NCBI RefSeq assembly: GCF_000284015.1
Contig: NC_016943.1
Location: 1,095,541-1,159,540 of the forward strand
DNA from: Blastococcus saxobsidens DD2
Lineage (GTDB): Bacteria > Actinomycetota > Actinomycetes > Mycobacteriales > Geodermatophilaceae
Reading direction: 5' to 3'
Length of the DNA: 64,000 bases
The translations under genes were made by a program, and so were the position numbers. Below the pieces are notes generated by a model. The model saw nothing but the letters and a program-made list of their open reading frames with translations. It was not told the origin of the DNA and searched no databases. This document shows positions 7,896 to 17,940 of this stretch, one piece after another; positions within the stretch are counted from its first letter, which is position 1; the number at the start of each line of letters is the position of its first letter.

Positions 7896-9653
7896 GTGAC
7901 GATTGCACCGGCGCCTATCGTGAGCCGGCCCAGCCCGGCTCACGTGGTCGAGAAGGGTTCGCGGCTGTCGAACCTGCTGCGGACCACGGACCACAAGACC
8001 ATCGGTCTGATGTACATGACCGTCTCGTTCGTGTTCTTCGTGCTCGGCGGGCTGATGGCCATGCTGATGCGCGGCGAGCTGGGACGGCCGGGGCTGCAGT
8101 TCCTGTCCCCGGAGCAGTACAACCAGCTGGTCACCATGCACGGCACGATCATGCTGCTGATGTTCGCGACGCCGCTGTTCTTCGCCTTCGCGAACCTGAT
8201 CATGCCGCTGCAGATCGGTGCGCCCGACGTCGCCTTCCCACGGCTGAACGCGCTGTCGTTCTGGCTCTTCCTCTTCGGCAGCATCACCGTCGTGTCGGGG
8301 TTCCTGACCCCGGGTGGCGCGGCCGACTTCGGCTGGTACGCCTACACGCCGCTGTCCCTCGTCGAGCACTCCCCGGGTGCCGGCGCCAGCCTGTGGTTCG
8401 GCGGCCTGGCCGTCAGCGGGCTCGGCACGATCCTCGGTGGCGTCAACTTCGTCGCCACGATCGTCTGCCTGCGGGCTCCGGGCATGACGCTGTTCCGGAT
8501 GCCGATCTTCACCTGGAACGCGCTGGTCACCAGCCTGCTGATCCTGCTGGCGTTCCCCATCCTGACCGCCGCGCTCATGGCCCAGCTCTACGACCGCAAC
8601 CTCGGCGGCCTGATCTTCTCGGAGGAGAACGGGGGCGCCATGCTGTGGCAGCACCTGTTCTGGTTCTTCGGGCACCCCGAGGTCTACATCATCGCGCTGC
8701 CGTTCTTCGGCATCGTCACCGAGATCATCCCGGTCTTCGCCCGCAAGCCGCTGTTCGGCTACAAGGGCATGGTCTTCGCGACCATCTCCATCGGGGCGCT
8801 CTCGCTGGCGGTGTGGGCCCACCACATGTACGCCACCGGCGCGGTGCTGCTGCCGTTCTTCGCCTTCCTGACCTACCTGATCGCCGTGCCGACCGGGATC
8901 AAGTTCTTCAACTGGATCGGCACCATGTGGCGGGGTCAGATGACCTTCGAGACGCCGATGCTGTTCTCGGTCGGCTTCATGATCACCTTCCTCCTCGGTG
9001 GTCTGACCGGCGTACTCCTGGCCAGCCCGCCGCTGGACTGGCACGTCAACGACAGCTACTTCGTCGTGGCCCACTTCCACTACGTCGTCTTCGGCACCGT
9101 GGTGTTCGCCGCCTACGCCGGCATCTACTTCTGGTTTCCGAAGATGTGCGGCCGGATGATGGACGAGCGGCTGGGGAAGCTGCAGTTCTGGATGACGTTC
9201 ATCGGCTTCCACGGCACCTTCCTGATCCAGCACTGGCTGGGGAGCGCGGGCATGCCGCGTCGGTACGTCGACTACCTGCCCACCGACGGCTTCACCACGA
9301 TGCACGCGATCTCGACGGTCTTCTCCTTCGTGCTGGGGGCGGCCACCATCCCGTTCATCTACAACGTGGTGCGCTCGTGGAAGTACGGGAAGCTCGCCCT
9401 GCGCGACGACCCGTGGGGCCACGGCAACTCGCTGGAGTGGGCGACATCCTCGCCGCCGCCCCGGCACAACTTCGTCGAGATCCCGCGGATCCGCTCCGAG
9501 CGCCCGGCGTTCGAGGCCCACTACCCGCACCTGCTGCAGCGACTGCAGGACGAGGCGCACGTCGGCAAGCGGCACACGCCCTACGGCGGTGTGAGCGAGC
9601 TGGTCGGCGGCACCGGTCCCCGGCAGGGTGAGAAGGACCCCGACCCGACCTGA
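7896..9653 (+). CDS. ctaD: Cytochrome c oxidase subunit I (aa3 type)
   Basis: A 585-residue, 12-helix heme-copper oxidase subunit that reduces oxygen and pumps protons in the cytoplasmic membrane. Heme and copper ligands are visible: MHGTIM (low-spin heme His), [10 protein letters not shown] (CuB His and cross-linked Tyr), HHMYATG (CuB histidines) and HFHYV (both heme histidines). Length and the C-terminal hydrophilic tail fit the actinobacterial aa3 enzyme. Subunits II and III are not nearby, which is common for ctaD in this group. CtaG upstream is its likely assembly factor. Confidence 0.97.
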   Translation: MTIAPAPIVSRPSPAHVVEKGSRLSNLLRTTDHKTIGLMYMTVSFVFFVLGGLMAMLMRGELGRPGLQFLSPEQYNQLVTMHGTIMLLMFATPLFFAFANLIMPLQIGAPDVAFPRLNALSFWLFLFGSITVVSGFLTPGGAADFGWYAYTPLSLVEHSPGAGASLWFGGLAVSGLGTILGGVNFVATIVCLRAPGMTLFRMPIFTWNALVTSLLILLAFPILTAALMAQLYDRNLGGLIFSEENGGAMLWQHLFWFFGHPEVYIIALPFFGIVTEIIPVFARKPLFGYKGMVFATISIGALSLAVWAHHMYATGAVLLPFFAFLTYLIAVPTGIKFFNWIGTMWRGQMTFETPMLFSVGFMITFLLGGLTGVLLASPPLDWHVNDSYFVVAHFHYVVFGTVVFAAYAGIYFWFPKMCGRMMDERLGKLQFWMTFIGFHGTFLIQHWLGSAGMPRRYVDYLPTDGFTTMHAISTVFSFVLGAATIPFIYNVVRSWKYGKLALRDDPWGHGNSLEWATSSPPPRHNFVEIPRIRSERPAFEAHYPHLLQRLQDEAHVGKRHTPYGGVSELVGGTGPRQGEKDPDPT

Positions 9654-9658
9654 GCAAG

Positions 9659-9712
9659 GACCCCGGTTCCCCCACCGCTCGCACGCTCGCGGCGGGACCC
9701 TGAACGGGGCTC
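9659..9712. repeat. Intergenic structured repeat, conserved-core family, copy 1
   Basis: A core CCCCACCGCTCGCACGCTCG followed by CGGCGGGACCCTG recurs at 17838-17892. The flanks (CCCCGGTTC and GAACGGGG) can pair with each other, while the other copy has different but also roughly pairing flanks. It begins 5 nt after the ctaD stop. Confidence 0.7.
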
Positions 9713-9826
9713 TTTCCAGCACGTTGCGGCGCCCCGTCGGCCTCCTGGCCGGCGGGGCGCCGGCCGTCCGGGGGCGCACGAGGGGACCCGCCGGGAGCCG
9801 CTCGGGCGGTGCGGCACGATGGCGGA

Positions 9827-11095
9827 GTGCCATTCGACTCCACTCCGCGCCCCATCCCGGTGCCGCTCCCGCAGGTCCCGCGCGCGGTGCTGACCGTCTC
9901 CGGCGCGGACCGGCCCGGTGTCACCGCCCAGTTGTTCGCCGCGCTGGCCGACAGCGAGGCGGGCGTGCCCGCGGTCGAGGTCCTCGATGTCGAGCAGGTG
10001 GTCGTGCACGGGCACCTGGTGCTCGGGGTCGTCGTCGGCGCGGCCGCCACCGACGGCGGGCCCGCCGTCGACGGGCCGACCCTCCTCGCCCGCCTGCGCC
10101 GGGTGGCGGACGACGTCTCGGCGGCGGTCGGCGTGGAGGTGACCGTGGAGTCGGCTTCCACCCCGGCGCGGGAGCCTGCGGCCGGGCGGGCGCACCACGT
10201 CATCGTGCTCGGCCGACCGGTCCCACCGGAGGCCGTGGCGGGCGCCGCCCGTGCCATCGCGGGCATCGGCGGCAACATCGACGCCATCCGGCGGCTCTCG
10301 GACCTCCCGGTGACCAGCTTCGAGCTGACCGTGTCGGGGACGGACGCGACGGCGCTGCGCACGGCGCTCGCGGAGGTCGCCACCGCCACCGGGGCGGACA
10401 TCGCCGTCGAGCGGGCGGGCCTGGCCCGGCGCAGCAAGCGGCTGATCGTCCTGGACGTGGACTCCACCCTGGTGCGCGGCGAGGTCATCGACGAACTGGC
10501 CGCCCGCGCCGGCCGGGCGGCGGAGGTCGCCCGGATCACGGCCGCCGCCATGAACGGCGAACTGGACTTCGCCGAGTCGCTCCGCGCCCGGGTCGCCGTC
10601 CTCGCCGGTCTGCCCGAGGAGGTGCTCGACGAGGTGCGCGAGCACCTGGTCCTCACCCCGGGAGCGCGCACCCTGATCCGGACGCTGCAGCGCCTCGGTT
10701 TCCGCTGCGGGATCGTCAGCGGCGGCTTCACCCAGATCACCGACCCGCTGGCCGAGAGCCTCGGCCTGGACTTCGCGGCGGCCAACACCCTGGAGGTGGT
10801 CGACGGCCGGCTGACCGGGGGCCTCGTCGGTGAAATCGTGGACCGCCCGGGGAAGGCGCGCGCGCTGGCCCGGTTCGCCGAGCAGTACGGCATCCCGCTG
10901 GAGCAGACGGTCGCGGTCGGGGACGGCGCCAACGACCTCGACATGCTCAACGCGGCGGGGCTGGGCATCGCCTTCAACGCCAAGCCGTTCGTGCGGGAGC
11001 AGGCGCACACGGCGCTCAACCAGCCCTACCTCGACGCCGTCCTGCAGGTCCTCGGTTTCACCCGTGACGAGGTGCTCGACGCCGGGCCTTGTTGA
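9827..11095 (+). CDS. serB: Phosphoserine phosphatase with ACT-like N-terminus
   Basis: A 422-residue enzyme for the last step of serine synthesis (phosphoserine to serine). Two ACT-like regulatory regions occupy about residues 10-200 (starting RAVLTVSGADRPGVTAQ), as in mycobacterial SerB2; the HAD phosphatase domain has DVDSTLVRGEV (nucleophile and acid/base Asp), SGGFTQI and GDGANDLDML. A GTG at 9827 follows a CACGAT -10-like hexamer by six bases, suggesting a leaderless start; an in-frame GTG at 9809 is the alternative. The stop codon lies inside the left arm of a perfect palindrome. Confidence 0.93.
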   Translation: MPFDSTPRPIPVPLPQVPRAVLTVSGADRPGVTAQLFAALADSEAGVPAVEVLDVEQVVVHGHLVLGVVVGAAATDGGPAVDGPTLLARLRRVADDVSAAVGVEVTVESASTPAREPAAGRAHHVIVLGRPVPPEAVAGAARAIAGIGGNIDAIRRLSDLPVTSFELTVSGTDATALRTALAEVATATGADIAVERAGLARRSKRLIVLDVDSTLVRGEVIDELAARAGRAAEVARITAAAMNGELDFAESLRARVAVLAGLPEEVLDEVREHLVLTPGARTLIRTLQRLGFRCGIVSGGFTQITDPLAESLGLDFAAANTLEVVDGRLTGGLVGEIVDRPGKARALARFAEQYGIPLEQTVAVGDGANDLDMLNAAGLGIAFNAKPFVREQAHTALNQPYLDAVLQVLGFTRDEVLDAGPC

Positions 11096-11169
11096 TCAGG
11101 TGACCTGATCAACAAGGGTCCTGGCTCAGCACCGGTCGTGAGCCAGGACCCCACCAGGTGAGCCAGGAC
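11087..11169. repeat. Composite palindromic repeat at gene 3' end, copy 1 (intact)
   Basis: Module one is a perfect palindrome centred on GATCAGGTGACCTGATC with 15-bp arms (11087-11101 and 11103-11117), overlapping the serB stop codon. Module two is a hairpin with arms GGGTCCTGGCTCA and TGAGCCAGGACCC (11116-11128 and 11139-11151). A tail CACCAGGTGAGCCAGGAC ends at 11169. A near-identical copy lies at 46091-46168, and a copy split by an insertion sequence lies at 47242-47290 plus 48874-48903. It sits between convergent serB and pncA, so termination is a likely by-product. Confidence 0.9.
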
Positions 11170-11186
11170 GTCAGCGGCGTACCGGC

Positions 11187-11759
11187 TCAGCCCCCGTGCA
11201 CCGAGCCCTCCAGCTGGACTCCTGCCGTCCCGAGCTGATCGAGGGCGGCCTCGACCGTGCCCTCGGCGACGCCCGCCGTCAGCGGCAGCAGCACCCGGGT
11301 GGCGAACCCCTCCGCGACGGCGTCCAGGGCGGTCGCGCGCACGCAGTGGTCGGTCGCGATGCCGACGACGTCGACGGAATCGACCCCGCGCTCCTGCAGC
11401 CACCGGGCCAGGGGGACGCCGTCGGCGGCACCCTCGAAGCCCGAGTAGGCGGCGGCGTACTCGCCCTTGTCGAACACGGCCTCGATCGGGCCGCGGTCCA
11501 GCGCGGGGTGCAGCTCGGCGCCGCCGGTGCCGACGACGCAGTGCTCGGGCCAGGTCTCGACGAAGTCGGGCGCCGCGGCGAAGTGGTGCCCCGGGTCGAT
11601 GTGGTGGTCCCGGGTCGCGACGACATGCGCGTACTCGCCGCCCGCCGTCCGGATGTGCTCGGTGACGGCGGCCGCGACCGCGGCGCCGCCGGCCACGGCC
11701 AGGCTGCCGCCTTCGCAGAAGTCGTTCTGCACGTCGACGACGATCAGGGCACGGGTCAT
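11187..11759 (-). CDS. pncA: Nicotinamidase, isochorismatase family
   Basis: A 190-residue enzyme that converts nicotinamide to nicotinate in NAD salvage. The catalytic triad is visible: Asp9 in VVDVQNDF, Lys98 in FDKGEY and Cys139 in GIATDHCVRAT. Metal ligands Asp51, His53 and His58 lie in RDHHIDPGHHF. Length matches the family. It follows pncB on the same strand with about 16 nt between them, so the two consecutive steps of nicotinamide salvage are co-transcribed. This is also the enzyme type that activates pyrazinamide in mycobacteria. Confidence 0.95.
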   Translation of the reverse strand: MTRALIVVDVQNDFCEGGSLAVAGGAAVAAAVTEHIRTAGGEYAHVVATRDHHIDPGHHFAAAPDFVETWPEHCVVGTGGAELHPALDRGPIEAVFDKGEYAAAYSGFEGAADGVPLARWLQERGVDSVDVVGIATDHCVRATALDAVAEGFATRVLLPLTAGVAEGTVEAALDQLGTAGVQLEGSVHGG

Positions 11760-11775
11760 GGTGGCTTCCTCCCGG

Positions 11776-13059
11776 TCAGGCGGGAACGGTCTCGAGGACG
11801 GGCTCGCCGCGCGAGAGCGCCCAGGCCTCGGGGGGCAGGGCCTCGCGCGACTGGGCGTGGTGCTGCCGGGCCCGGCGCAGGGCCTCGGCGGGGGAGGTGC
11901 GGTCGCAGAGCTCGCCGGACCGGACCAGCGGGACGACGAGATCCCGGTCGCCGTCCCGCGGCGGGATCGGCGCGCTGCTCACCACCTCGGCGACGGCGAT
12001 CCCGTCGGCGGAGTGCCGGCGGACGGCGGACTTGCGCCCGCCGACGGAGTTCTTGCCCTCCGACTTCTTCGCCACCGGGACGCCGTCCCGCTCGACCAGC
12101 TTGTAGACCATCCCGGCCGTCGGCGCCCCGGACCCGGTGACCAGCGAAGTGCCCACGCCGTAGCCGTCGACGGGTGCGGCCATCAAGCCGGCGATGGCGT
12201 ACTCGTCGAGGTCGCTGGTGACGATCACGCGCGTCCCCGTGGCGCCCAGCTCGTCGAGCAGCTCCCGGGCGCGGGTGGCGAGGGTGGGCAGGTCGCCGGA
12301 GTCCAGGCGGATCGCGCCCAGCCCGGGTCCGGCGACGTCGATCGCCGTCCGGATGCCCTGCTCGACGTCGTAGGTGTCCACCAGCAGGGTCGTGCCCACG
12401 CCGAGCGTGTCGACCTGGGCACGGAAGGCCGCGCGCTCGTCGTCGTGCAGCAGGGTGAACGCGTGCGCGCTGGTGCCGGTGGTCGGCACGCCGTAGCGGC
12501 GCCCGGCCTCCAGGTTCGAGCTGGCCCCGAATCCGGCGAGGTGCGCCGCCCGTGCTGCCGCCACGGCCGCCTCCTCGTGGGTGCGCCGGGAGCCCATCTC
12601 GATGCAGGGACGTTCGCAGGCGGCGGCCACCATGCGCGCTGCCGCCGAGGCGATCGCCGAGTCGTGGTTGAGGATGGACAGCGCCAGGGTCTCCAGCAGC
12701 ACGCCCTCGCCGAACGAGGCGCGCACGGTGAGGACCGGCGAGCCGGGGAAGTACAGCTCACCCTCGGCGTAGCCGTCGATGTCGCCGCCGAACCGGAAGT
12801 CGGCGAGCCAGTCGAGCAGCCGCTGGTCGGTCAGCCCCTGGAACCGCAGGGCATCGAGTTCGGCCTTGCCGAACCGGAACCCGGGGAGCGCCTCGAGCAG
12901 CCGCCCGGTGCCGGCCAGCACCCCGTACCGGCGGCCGTGGGGGAGCCGGCGGGCGAACACCTCGAAGACGCAGTCCCGGTCCGCCGTGCCGTCGGCGAGC
13001 GCAGCGGCCAGCATCGTCAGCTCGTAGCGGTCGGTGAGCAGGGCGGTCGCCGTCGGCAT
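11776..13059 (-). CDS. pncB: Nicotinate phosphoribosyltransferase
   Basis: A 427-residue enzyme joining nicotinate to PRPP to give nicotinate mononucleotide. Family features are the start LLTDRYELTML, FEVFARRLP, EMGSRRTHE with the preceding NHDSA, and IRLDSGDLP in the C-terminal barrel. The ATG at 13059 is preceded by TACGCT (13068-13073 on the plus strand), spaced 8 nt, with no Shine-Dalgarno, so it looks leaderless. It is transcribed divergently from clpS and heads the pncB-pncA unit. Confidence 0.95.
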   Translation of the reverse strand: MPTATALLTDRYELTMLAAALADGTADRDCVFEVFARRLPHGRRYGVLAGTGRLLEALPGFRFGKAELDALRFQGLTDQRLLDWLADFRFGGDIDGYAEGELYFPGSPVLTVRASFGEGVLLETLALSILNHDSAIASAAARMVAAACERPCIEMGSRRTHEEAAVAAARAAHLAGFGASSNLEAGRRYGVPTTGTSAHAFTLLHDDERAAFRAQVDTLGVGTTLLVDTYDVEQGIRTAIDVAGPGLGAIRLDSGDLPTLATRARELLDELGATGTRVIVTSDLDEYAIAGLMAAPVDGYGVGTSLVTGSGAPTAGMVYKLVERDGVPVAKKSEGKNSVGGRKSAVRRHSADGIAVAEVVSSAPIPPRDGDRDLVVPLVRSGELCDRTSPAEALRRARQHHAQSREALPPEAWALSRGEPVLETVPA

Positions 13060-13106
13060 GGCACCGGAGCGTAGGCGGACCGCAGGACCTGGGCCGAGCG
13101 GCGTCC

Positions 13107-13112
13107 TAAGGT
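13107..13112 (+). promoter_or_regulatory. -10 element TAAGGT for a probable leaderless clpS transcript
   Basis: TAAGGT lies 6 nt before the GTG of clpS with no Shine-Dalgarno. A matching TACGCT for pncB lies 33 bp away on the opposite strand, making this a compact divergent promoter pair. Confidence 0.55.
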
Positions 13113-13118
13113 GGACCC

Positions 13119-13415
13119 GTGGCCGGACCGCTCGCTCCGACTCGGACTCCCGAGACGACGGAAGAGGAACGCGGAGACCTCGACCGCCCGTGGGTCACCA
13201 TCGTCTGGAACGACCCGGTCAACCTCATGAACTACGTGACGTTCGTCCTGCAGGAGCTCTTCGGCTACGACGAGCCGACGGCGACCGCGCTGATGCTGCA
13301 GGTGCACCACGACGGCAAGGCGATCGTGAGCTCGGGGCCGCGGGAGCGGATGGAGCACGACACCAGCCGGCTGCACGCCTACGGGTTGTGGGCCAGCTAC
13401 CAGCGGGACTCGTGA
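13119..13415 (+). CDS. clpS: ATP-dependent Clp protease adaptor ClpS
   Basis: A 98-residue adaptor that hands N-degron substrates to ClpAP/ClpCP. The signature [20 protein letters not shown] carries the substrate-pocket residues, followed by the [10 protein letters not shown] motif and the helix that contacts the Clp ATPase. The first 25 residues form the flexible extension. It is followed 31 nt later by the DUF2017 gene, a conserved actinobacterial pairing. Confidence 0.95.
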   Translation: MAGPLAPTRTPETTEEERGDLDRPWVTIVWNDPVNLMNYVTFVLQELFGYDEPTATALMLQVHHDGKAIVSSGPRERMEHDTSRLHAYGLWASYQRDS

Positions 13416-13446
13416 CCGGGCTCGTGGCCAGCGCCGAGGAGATCCG

Positions 13447-13944
13447 GTGAAGCCGTTCCGCGCGCGACGCGACCAGGTGGTCGCCCGCCTCGACCGGGCC
13501 GAGGCCGGCATCGTCGGGCTGCTGCTGGACCAGCTGGAGCAGTTGCTCCTCGCCGACCCGGAGGACAGCACCGGCGACCCGGTGATCGACCGGATCTACC
13601 CGGCGGGGCACCGATCGGACCGGGCGCTGGCGGACGACTACCGCGACCTGACCGAGCGGACGCTCCGCGAGGGGAAGGCCGACGACCTCGCCACCGTGCG
13701 CGCCACCCTCCCGGCCGACGGGGGAGAGGTGCGGCTCGACGTCGACCAGGCCGGGGCCTGGCTGCGCACGAGCAACGACCTGCGGCTGGCCCTGGGCACC
13801 CGGCTCGACATCAGCGAGGAATCCGAGCCGCCGGAGGAGATCGTCGACGAGGGCGACCACCAGCTGGCGGTCTACTACTGGCTCACCGCGCTGCAGGGCT
13901 CGCTCGTCGACGCACTGGTCGCCGCTCGCGCCGGCCGAAGGTGA
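13447..13944 (+). CDS. DUF2017 family protein
   Basis: A 165-residue acidic cytoplasmic protein without membrane segments. The start KPFRARRDQVVARLD, the pattern of short helices and its position directly after clpS identify it as the conserved DUF2017 partner gene of actinobacteria; its function is unknown. A gagga Shine-Dalgarno lies upstream of the GTG at 13447. Its last 62 bases overlap, tail to tail, the end of a membrane protein gene on the other strand. Confidence 0.85.
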   Translation: MKPFRARRDQVVARLDRAEAGIVGLLLDQLEQLLLADPEDSTGDPVIDRIYPAGHRSDRALADDYRDLTERTLREGKADDLATVRATLPADGGEVRLDVDQAGAWLRTSNDLRLALGTRLDISEESEPPEEIVDEGDHQLAVYYWLTALQGSLVDALVAARAGRR

Positions 13945-14236
13945 GCAGGACCAGCGCCGTCAGCAGCAGGTCCAGCGTGAACAGGACGTAGACCATGCCG
14001 TGCAGCTCCACGCGGGCCACCATCGCGCCGATCGTGGACACCAGGACCACGGCCGAGATCGTCAGCAGGAGCAGCAGGAGGATTCCGCGCAGCACGACGA
14101 TCGTGATGACCGAGGCCCGGTCGGCAGGCTCGGTAGCGCTGTAGCCGCGGTGCCGGAACAGCCCGCGGAGGCCGAGGAACAGCGCAGGCAGGGCCAGCAG
14201 CACGACGCCGGCGGTCAGGAGCGACGGGACCCACAC
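13883..14236 (-). CDS. Small membrane protein of unknown function, three predicted helices
   Basis: About 117 residues from a GTG at 14236. Three hydrophobic segments are clear: SLLTAGVVLLALPALFLG, the ILLLLLLTISAVVLVSTIGA region, and MVYVLFTLDLLLTALVLL. The basic C-terminal tail (about 20 residues) is encoded antisense to the end of the DUF2017 gene. No family is recognised. The frame extends far upstream without homology, so the start is chosen at the first hydrophobic segment and is uncertain. Confidence 0.65.
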   Translation of the reverse strand: MWVPSLLTAGVVLLALPALFLGLRGLFRHRGYSATEPADRASVITIVVLRGILLLLLLTISAVVLVSTIGAMVARVELHGMVYVLFTLDLLLTALVLLTFGRRERRPVRRRASPAAR

Positions 14237-14328
14237 GCGGCCGACCGTATCGGTCCTCGGCCGTTCTCCCGACGGCCGGTCGGCCGGGCCCTCCGGGGGC
14301 GACCCCGGGGGTCCCGCAGCGGACCGCC

Positions 14329-14334
14329 TAGACT
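14329..14334 (+). promoter_or_regulatory. -10 element TAGACT for a probable leaderless mec transcript
   Basis: TAGACT lies 6 nt before the GTG of mec, and no Shine-Dalgarno is present. It would drive the mec-cysO-cysM unit. Confidence 0.55.
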
Positions 14335-14340
14335 GGCGCC

Positions 14341-14826
14341 GTGCTGCGCATCGACCGCGCGACCTACGACGCCATCGTGGCCCACGCCCGGAAGGACCAT
14401 CCGGACGAGGCCTGTGGCATCGTCGCCGGCCCGGAGGGGACCGAGCGCCCCGAGCGCTTCGTCCCGATGCTGAACGCGGCCCGGTCGCCGACGTTCTACG
14501 AGTTCGACAGCGCCGACCTGCTGGCGCTGTACCGCGACCTGGACGACCGGGACGAGTGGCCCGTCGTCGTCTACCACTCGCACACCGCCACCGAGGCCTA
14601 CCCCTCGCGCACCGACATCGGGTACGCCTCCGGTCCCGCTGCCGACCCCCGGACCCACTACGTGCTGGTGTCCACCCGGCACCACGGGTCGGAGACCGGC
14701 CTGGCCGGCGACGAGGTCGAGTTCCGCAGCTACCGCATCGTCGGCGGGGAGGTGTCCGAGGAGGAGGTCGAGATCGTCGAGTCCTACCTGTTCGGCCACT
14801 CGCCGACGACGGTCGTCTACGACTGA
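14341..14826 (+). CDS. mec: JAMM/MPN metalloprotease Mec (CysO-cysteine hydrolase)
   Basis: A 161-residue JAMM-fold zinc peptidase. Glu23 lies in DEACGIVAG, and the zinc motif is His79, His81, Ser89 and Asp92 in VYHSHTATEAYPSRTD. In mycobacteria Mec releases free cysteine from the CysO-cysteine adduct. The following two genes, cysO and cysM, complete the same pathway in the same order, so the assignment is firm. The C-terminal acidic stretch and end TTVVYD are usual. See cysO for a C-terminal residue that Mec may need to remove. Confidence 0.92.
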   Translation: MLRIDRATYDAIVAHARKDHPDEACGIVAGPEGTERPERFVPMLNAARSPTFYEFDSADLLALYRDLDDRDEWPVVVYHSHTATEAYPSRTDIGYASGPAADPRTHYVLVSTRHHGSETGLAGDEVEFRSYRIVGGEVSEEEVEIVESYLFGHSPTTVVYD

Positions 14827-14947
14827 CGGGTGACCTGCGCCGCCGTCCGGAATCGACGGCGGACACCGGGCGTTGCCCGGCTCAGACGCACCACCGCTGC
14901 TCCGCGCAGCGACCTTTCGCATCGACGTTCCCGAGGAGAACCACGCC

Positions 14948-16226
<1,279 letters not shown>

Positions 16227-16249
16227 GGGGGTTCGTCGGAGCGGCCGGT

Positions 16250-16255
16250 TAGCCT
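16250..16255 (+). promoter_or_regulatory. -10 element TAGCCT before murI
   Basis: TAGCCT lies 10 nt before the ATG of murI with no clear Shine-Dalgarno between them, suggesting a near-leaderless start separate from the cysM transcript. Confidence 0.45.
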
Positions 16256-16265
16256 GGCGCGCGAC

Positions 16266-17093
16266 ATGGGGACGACGCGGCCGGGTGCGGATGCACCGAT
16301 CGGCATCTTCGACTCGGGCGTCGGTGGGCTCACCGTCGCCCGCGCAGTGCTGGACCAGTTGCCCGGCGAGGCGGTCCGCTACATCGGCGACACGGCGAAC
16401 GGCCCCTACGGCCCGTTGCCGATCGCCGAGGTGCGCCGGCACTCCCTCGCGGTGATGGACGAGCTGGTGGACAGCGGCGTGAAGATGCTCGTGGTCGCCT
16501 GCAACTCGGCCAGCGCCGCCTCCCTGCGCGACGCCCGGGAGCGGTACGACGTGCCGGTGGTGGAGGTCGTGCTGCCCGCCGCGCGCCGGGCCATCGCCGC
16601 CACCCGCAACGGCCGGATCGGCGTCATCGGCACCCAGGCCACCGTCACCAGCGGCGCCTACGACGACGCGTTCGCCGCCGCGCCGCAGGTGTCGGTCACC
16701 TCGGCGGCCTGCCCGAGCTTCGTCGACTTCGTGGAGCGGGGGGTCACCAGCGGCCGGCAGCTGCTGGGCCTGGCGCAGTCCTACCTCGACCCGTTGCTGG
16801 TGGCCGGGGTGGACACCGTCGTCCTCGGGTGCACCCACTACCCGCTGCTCACCGGCGTGCTCTCGGTGGTGCTCGGCGACGACGTCACGCTGGTCTCCAG
16901 CGCCGAGGAGACGGCGAAGGACGTGTACCGGGTGCTCACCCGCGCCGACCTGCTGCGCGATCCCGGCTCCACGCCGCCGGAGCACGTATTCCTGGCCACG
17001 GGCGACCCCGAGCCCTTCGCCCGGCTGGGGCGCCGGTTCCTCGGCCCGGAGGTCGGCGCGGTGCTGTCCGCCGGAACGGTGGACGCCACGTGA
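16266..17093 (+). CDS. murI: Glutamate racemase
   Basis: A 275-residue enzyme that makes D-glutamate for peptidoglycan. The two catalytic cysteines lie in [10 protein letters not shown] and LGCTHYPLL, and the family start [14 protein letters not shown] is intact. Its stop overlaps the next gene by four bases (GTGA). The cysM-murI-MBL hydrolase order is a conserved actinobacterial neighbourhood. Confidence 0.96.
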   Translation: MGTTRPGADAPIGIFDSGVGGLTVARAVLDQLPGEAVRYIGDTANGPYGPLPIAEVRRHSLAVMDELVDSGVKMLVVACNSASAASLRDARERYDVPVVEVVLPAARRAIAATRNGRIGVIGTQATVTSGAYDDAFAAAPQVSVTSAACPSFVDFVERGVTSGRQLLGLAQSYLDPLLVAGVDTVVLGCTHYPLLTGVLSVVLGDDVTLVSSAEETAKDVYRVLTRADLLRDPGSTPPEHVFLATGDPEPFARLGRRFLGPEVGAVLSAGTVDAT

Positions 17094-17833
17094 AGCTGAC
17101 CGTCATCGGGTGCTGCGGCAGCGGCCCGGGCCCTGAGTCGCCGGCCTCCTGCTACCTCGTCGAGCACGACGGCTTCCGGCTGGTGCTGGATCTCGGCAAC
17201 GGCTCGTTCGGAGCGTTGCAGGGGCTCATCGACCCGGGGTCGGTGGATGCGGTGTTCCTCTCGCACCTGCACGCCGACCACTGCCTCGACGTCGCCCCGT
17301 TCGTGGTCTGGCACCGCTACTCCGGCCGGGCACGCGGGCCCCTGGTGCCGCTGTACGCGCCGGTCGGCGCCGAGCGCCGCCTGGCGCTGGCCTACGACCT
17401 GGACGGCGACGGCCTCACCGACGTCTTCGACTTCGTCCCGGTGGGCCCGGGCGCGTTCCGCCTGGGGACGTTCGACGTCGAGCTGGCGCGGACCGCGCAC
17501 CCGGTCGAGACCTACGCCATCCGGCTCACCGCCGGCGGCCGCTCGCTGGTCTACACCGGCGACACCGGCCCGTCCGACCGGGTGATCGAGCTCGCCCGCG
17601 GCGCCGACGTCCTGCTGGCCGAGGCGGCGCACCCCGACAACGTGCCCGACCAGCCGCCGGCGCTGCACCTCACCGGTCGGCAGGCCGGCCAGCACGCCGC
17701 CGCGGCGGGCGTCGCGCGCCTGCTGCTCACCCACGTGCCGGCCTGGGTGGACCACATCGGTCAGTTGTTCGCCGCCAGCTCGGTGTTCTCCGAGACCGAA
17801 CTCGTGCGCCCGGGCGGGGTCTACGAGATCTGA
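17090..17833 (+). CDS. MBL-fold metallo-hydrolase, RNase Z-like
   Basis: A 247-residue metallo-beta-lactamase fold protein. The metal motif is [12 protein letters not shown]; later ligands are in [14 protein letters not shown] and LLTHVPAW. It resembles the short RNase Z/phosphodiesterase-like hydrolases that follow murI in mycobacteria (Rv1339-like, reported as a cyclic-nucleotide phosphodiesterase); that role is by analogy only. The GTG start overlaps the murI stop. Confidence 0.88.
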   Translation: MKLTVIGCCGSGPGPESPASCYLVEHDGFRLVLDLGNGSFGALQGLIDPGSVDAVFLSHLHADHCLDVAPFVVWHRYSGRARGPLVPLYAPVGAERRLALAYDLDGDGLTDVFDFVPVGPGAFRLGTFDVELARTAHPVETYAIRLTAGGRSLVYTGDTGPSDRVIELARGADVLLAEAAHPDNVPDQPPALHLTGRQAGQHAAAAGVARLLLTHVPAWVDHIGQLFAASSVFSETELVRPGGVYEI

Positions 17834-17837
17834 GGGA

Positions 17838-17892
17838 GGACCCTCCTGCTCCCCACCACTCGCAGGCTCGCGGCGGGACCCTGCAACAGGGC
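17838..17892. repeat. Intergenic structured repeat, conserved-core family, copy 2
   Basis: Shares CCCCACCACTCGCAGGCTCG and the following CGGCGGGACCCTG with 9659-9712. A small CCCTG-CAA-CAGGG hairpin closes the right end. It begins 4 nt after the stop of the MBL hydrolase. Confidence 0.7.
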
Positions 17893-17940
17893 CGCCAACC
17901 GGGCGACGTGCGGTTGCCCGGGTGACCTCGTGCGGGCAGC

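Noticed and set aside
6522-9833. A 1103-residue open frame on the minus strand
   Set aside because: It is antisense to rlmA-like and ctaD genes, has shadow-type composition (runs of Arg, Gly, His, Gln) and no domain.
13883-14866. A 327-residue version of the small membrane protein
   Set aside because: The upstream 210 residues are antisense to mec and are Arg-rich shadow; the membrane segments begin only after 14236.
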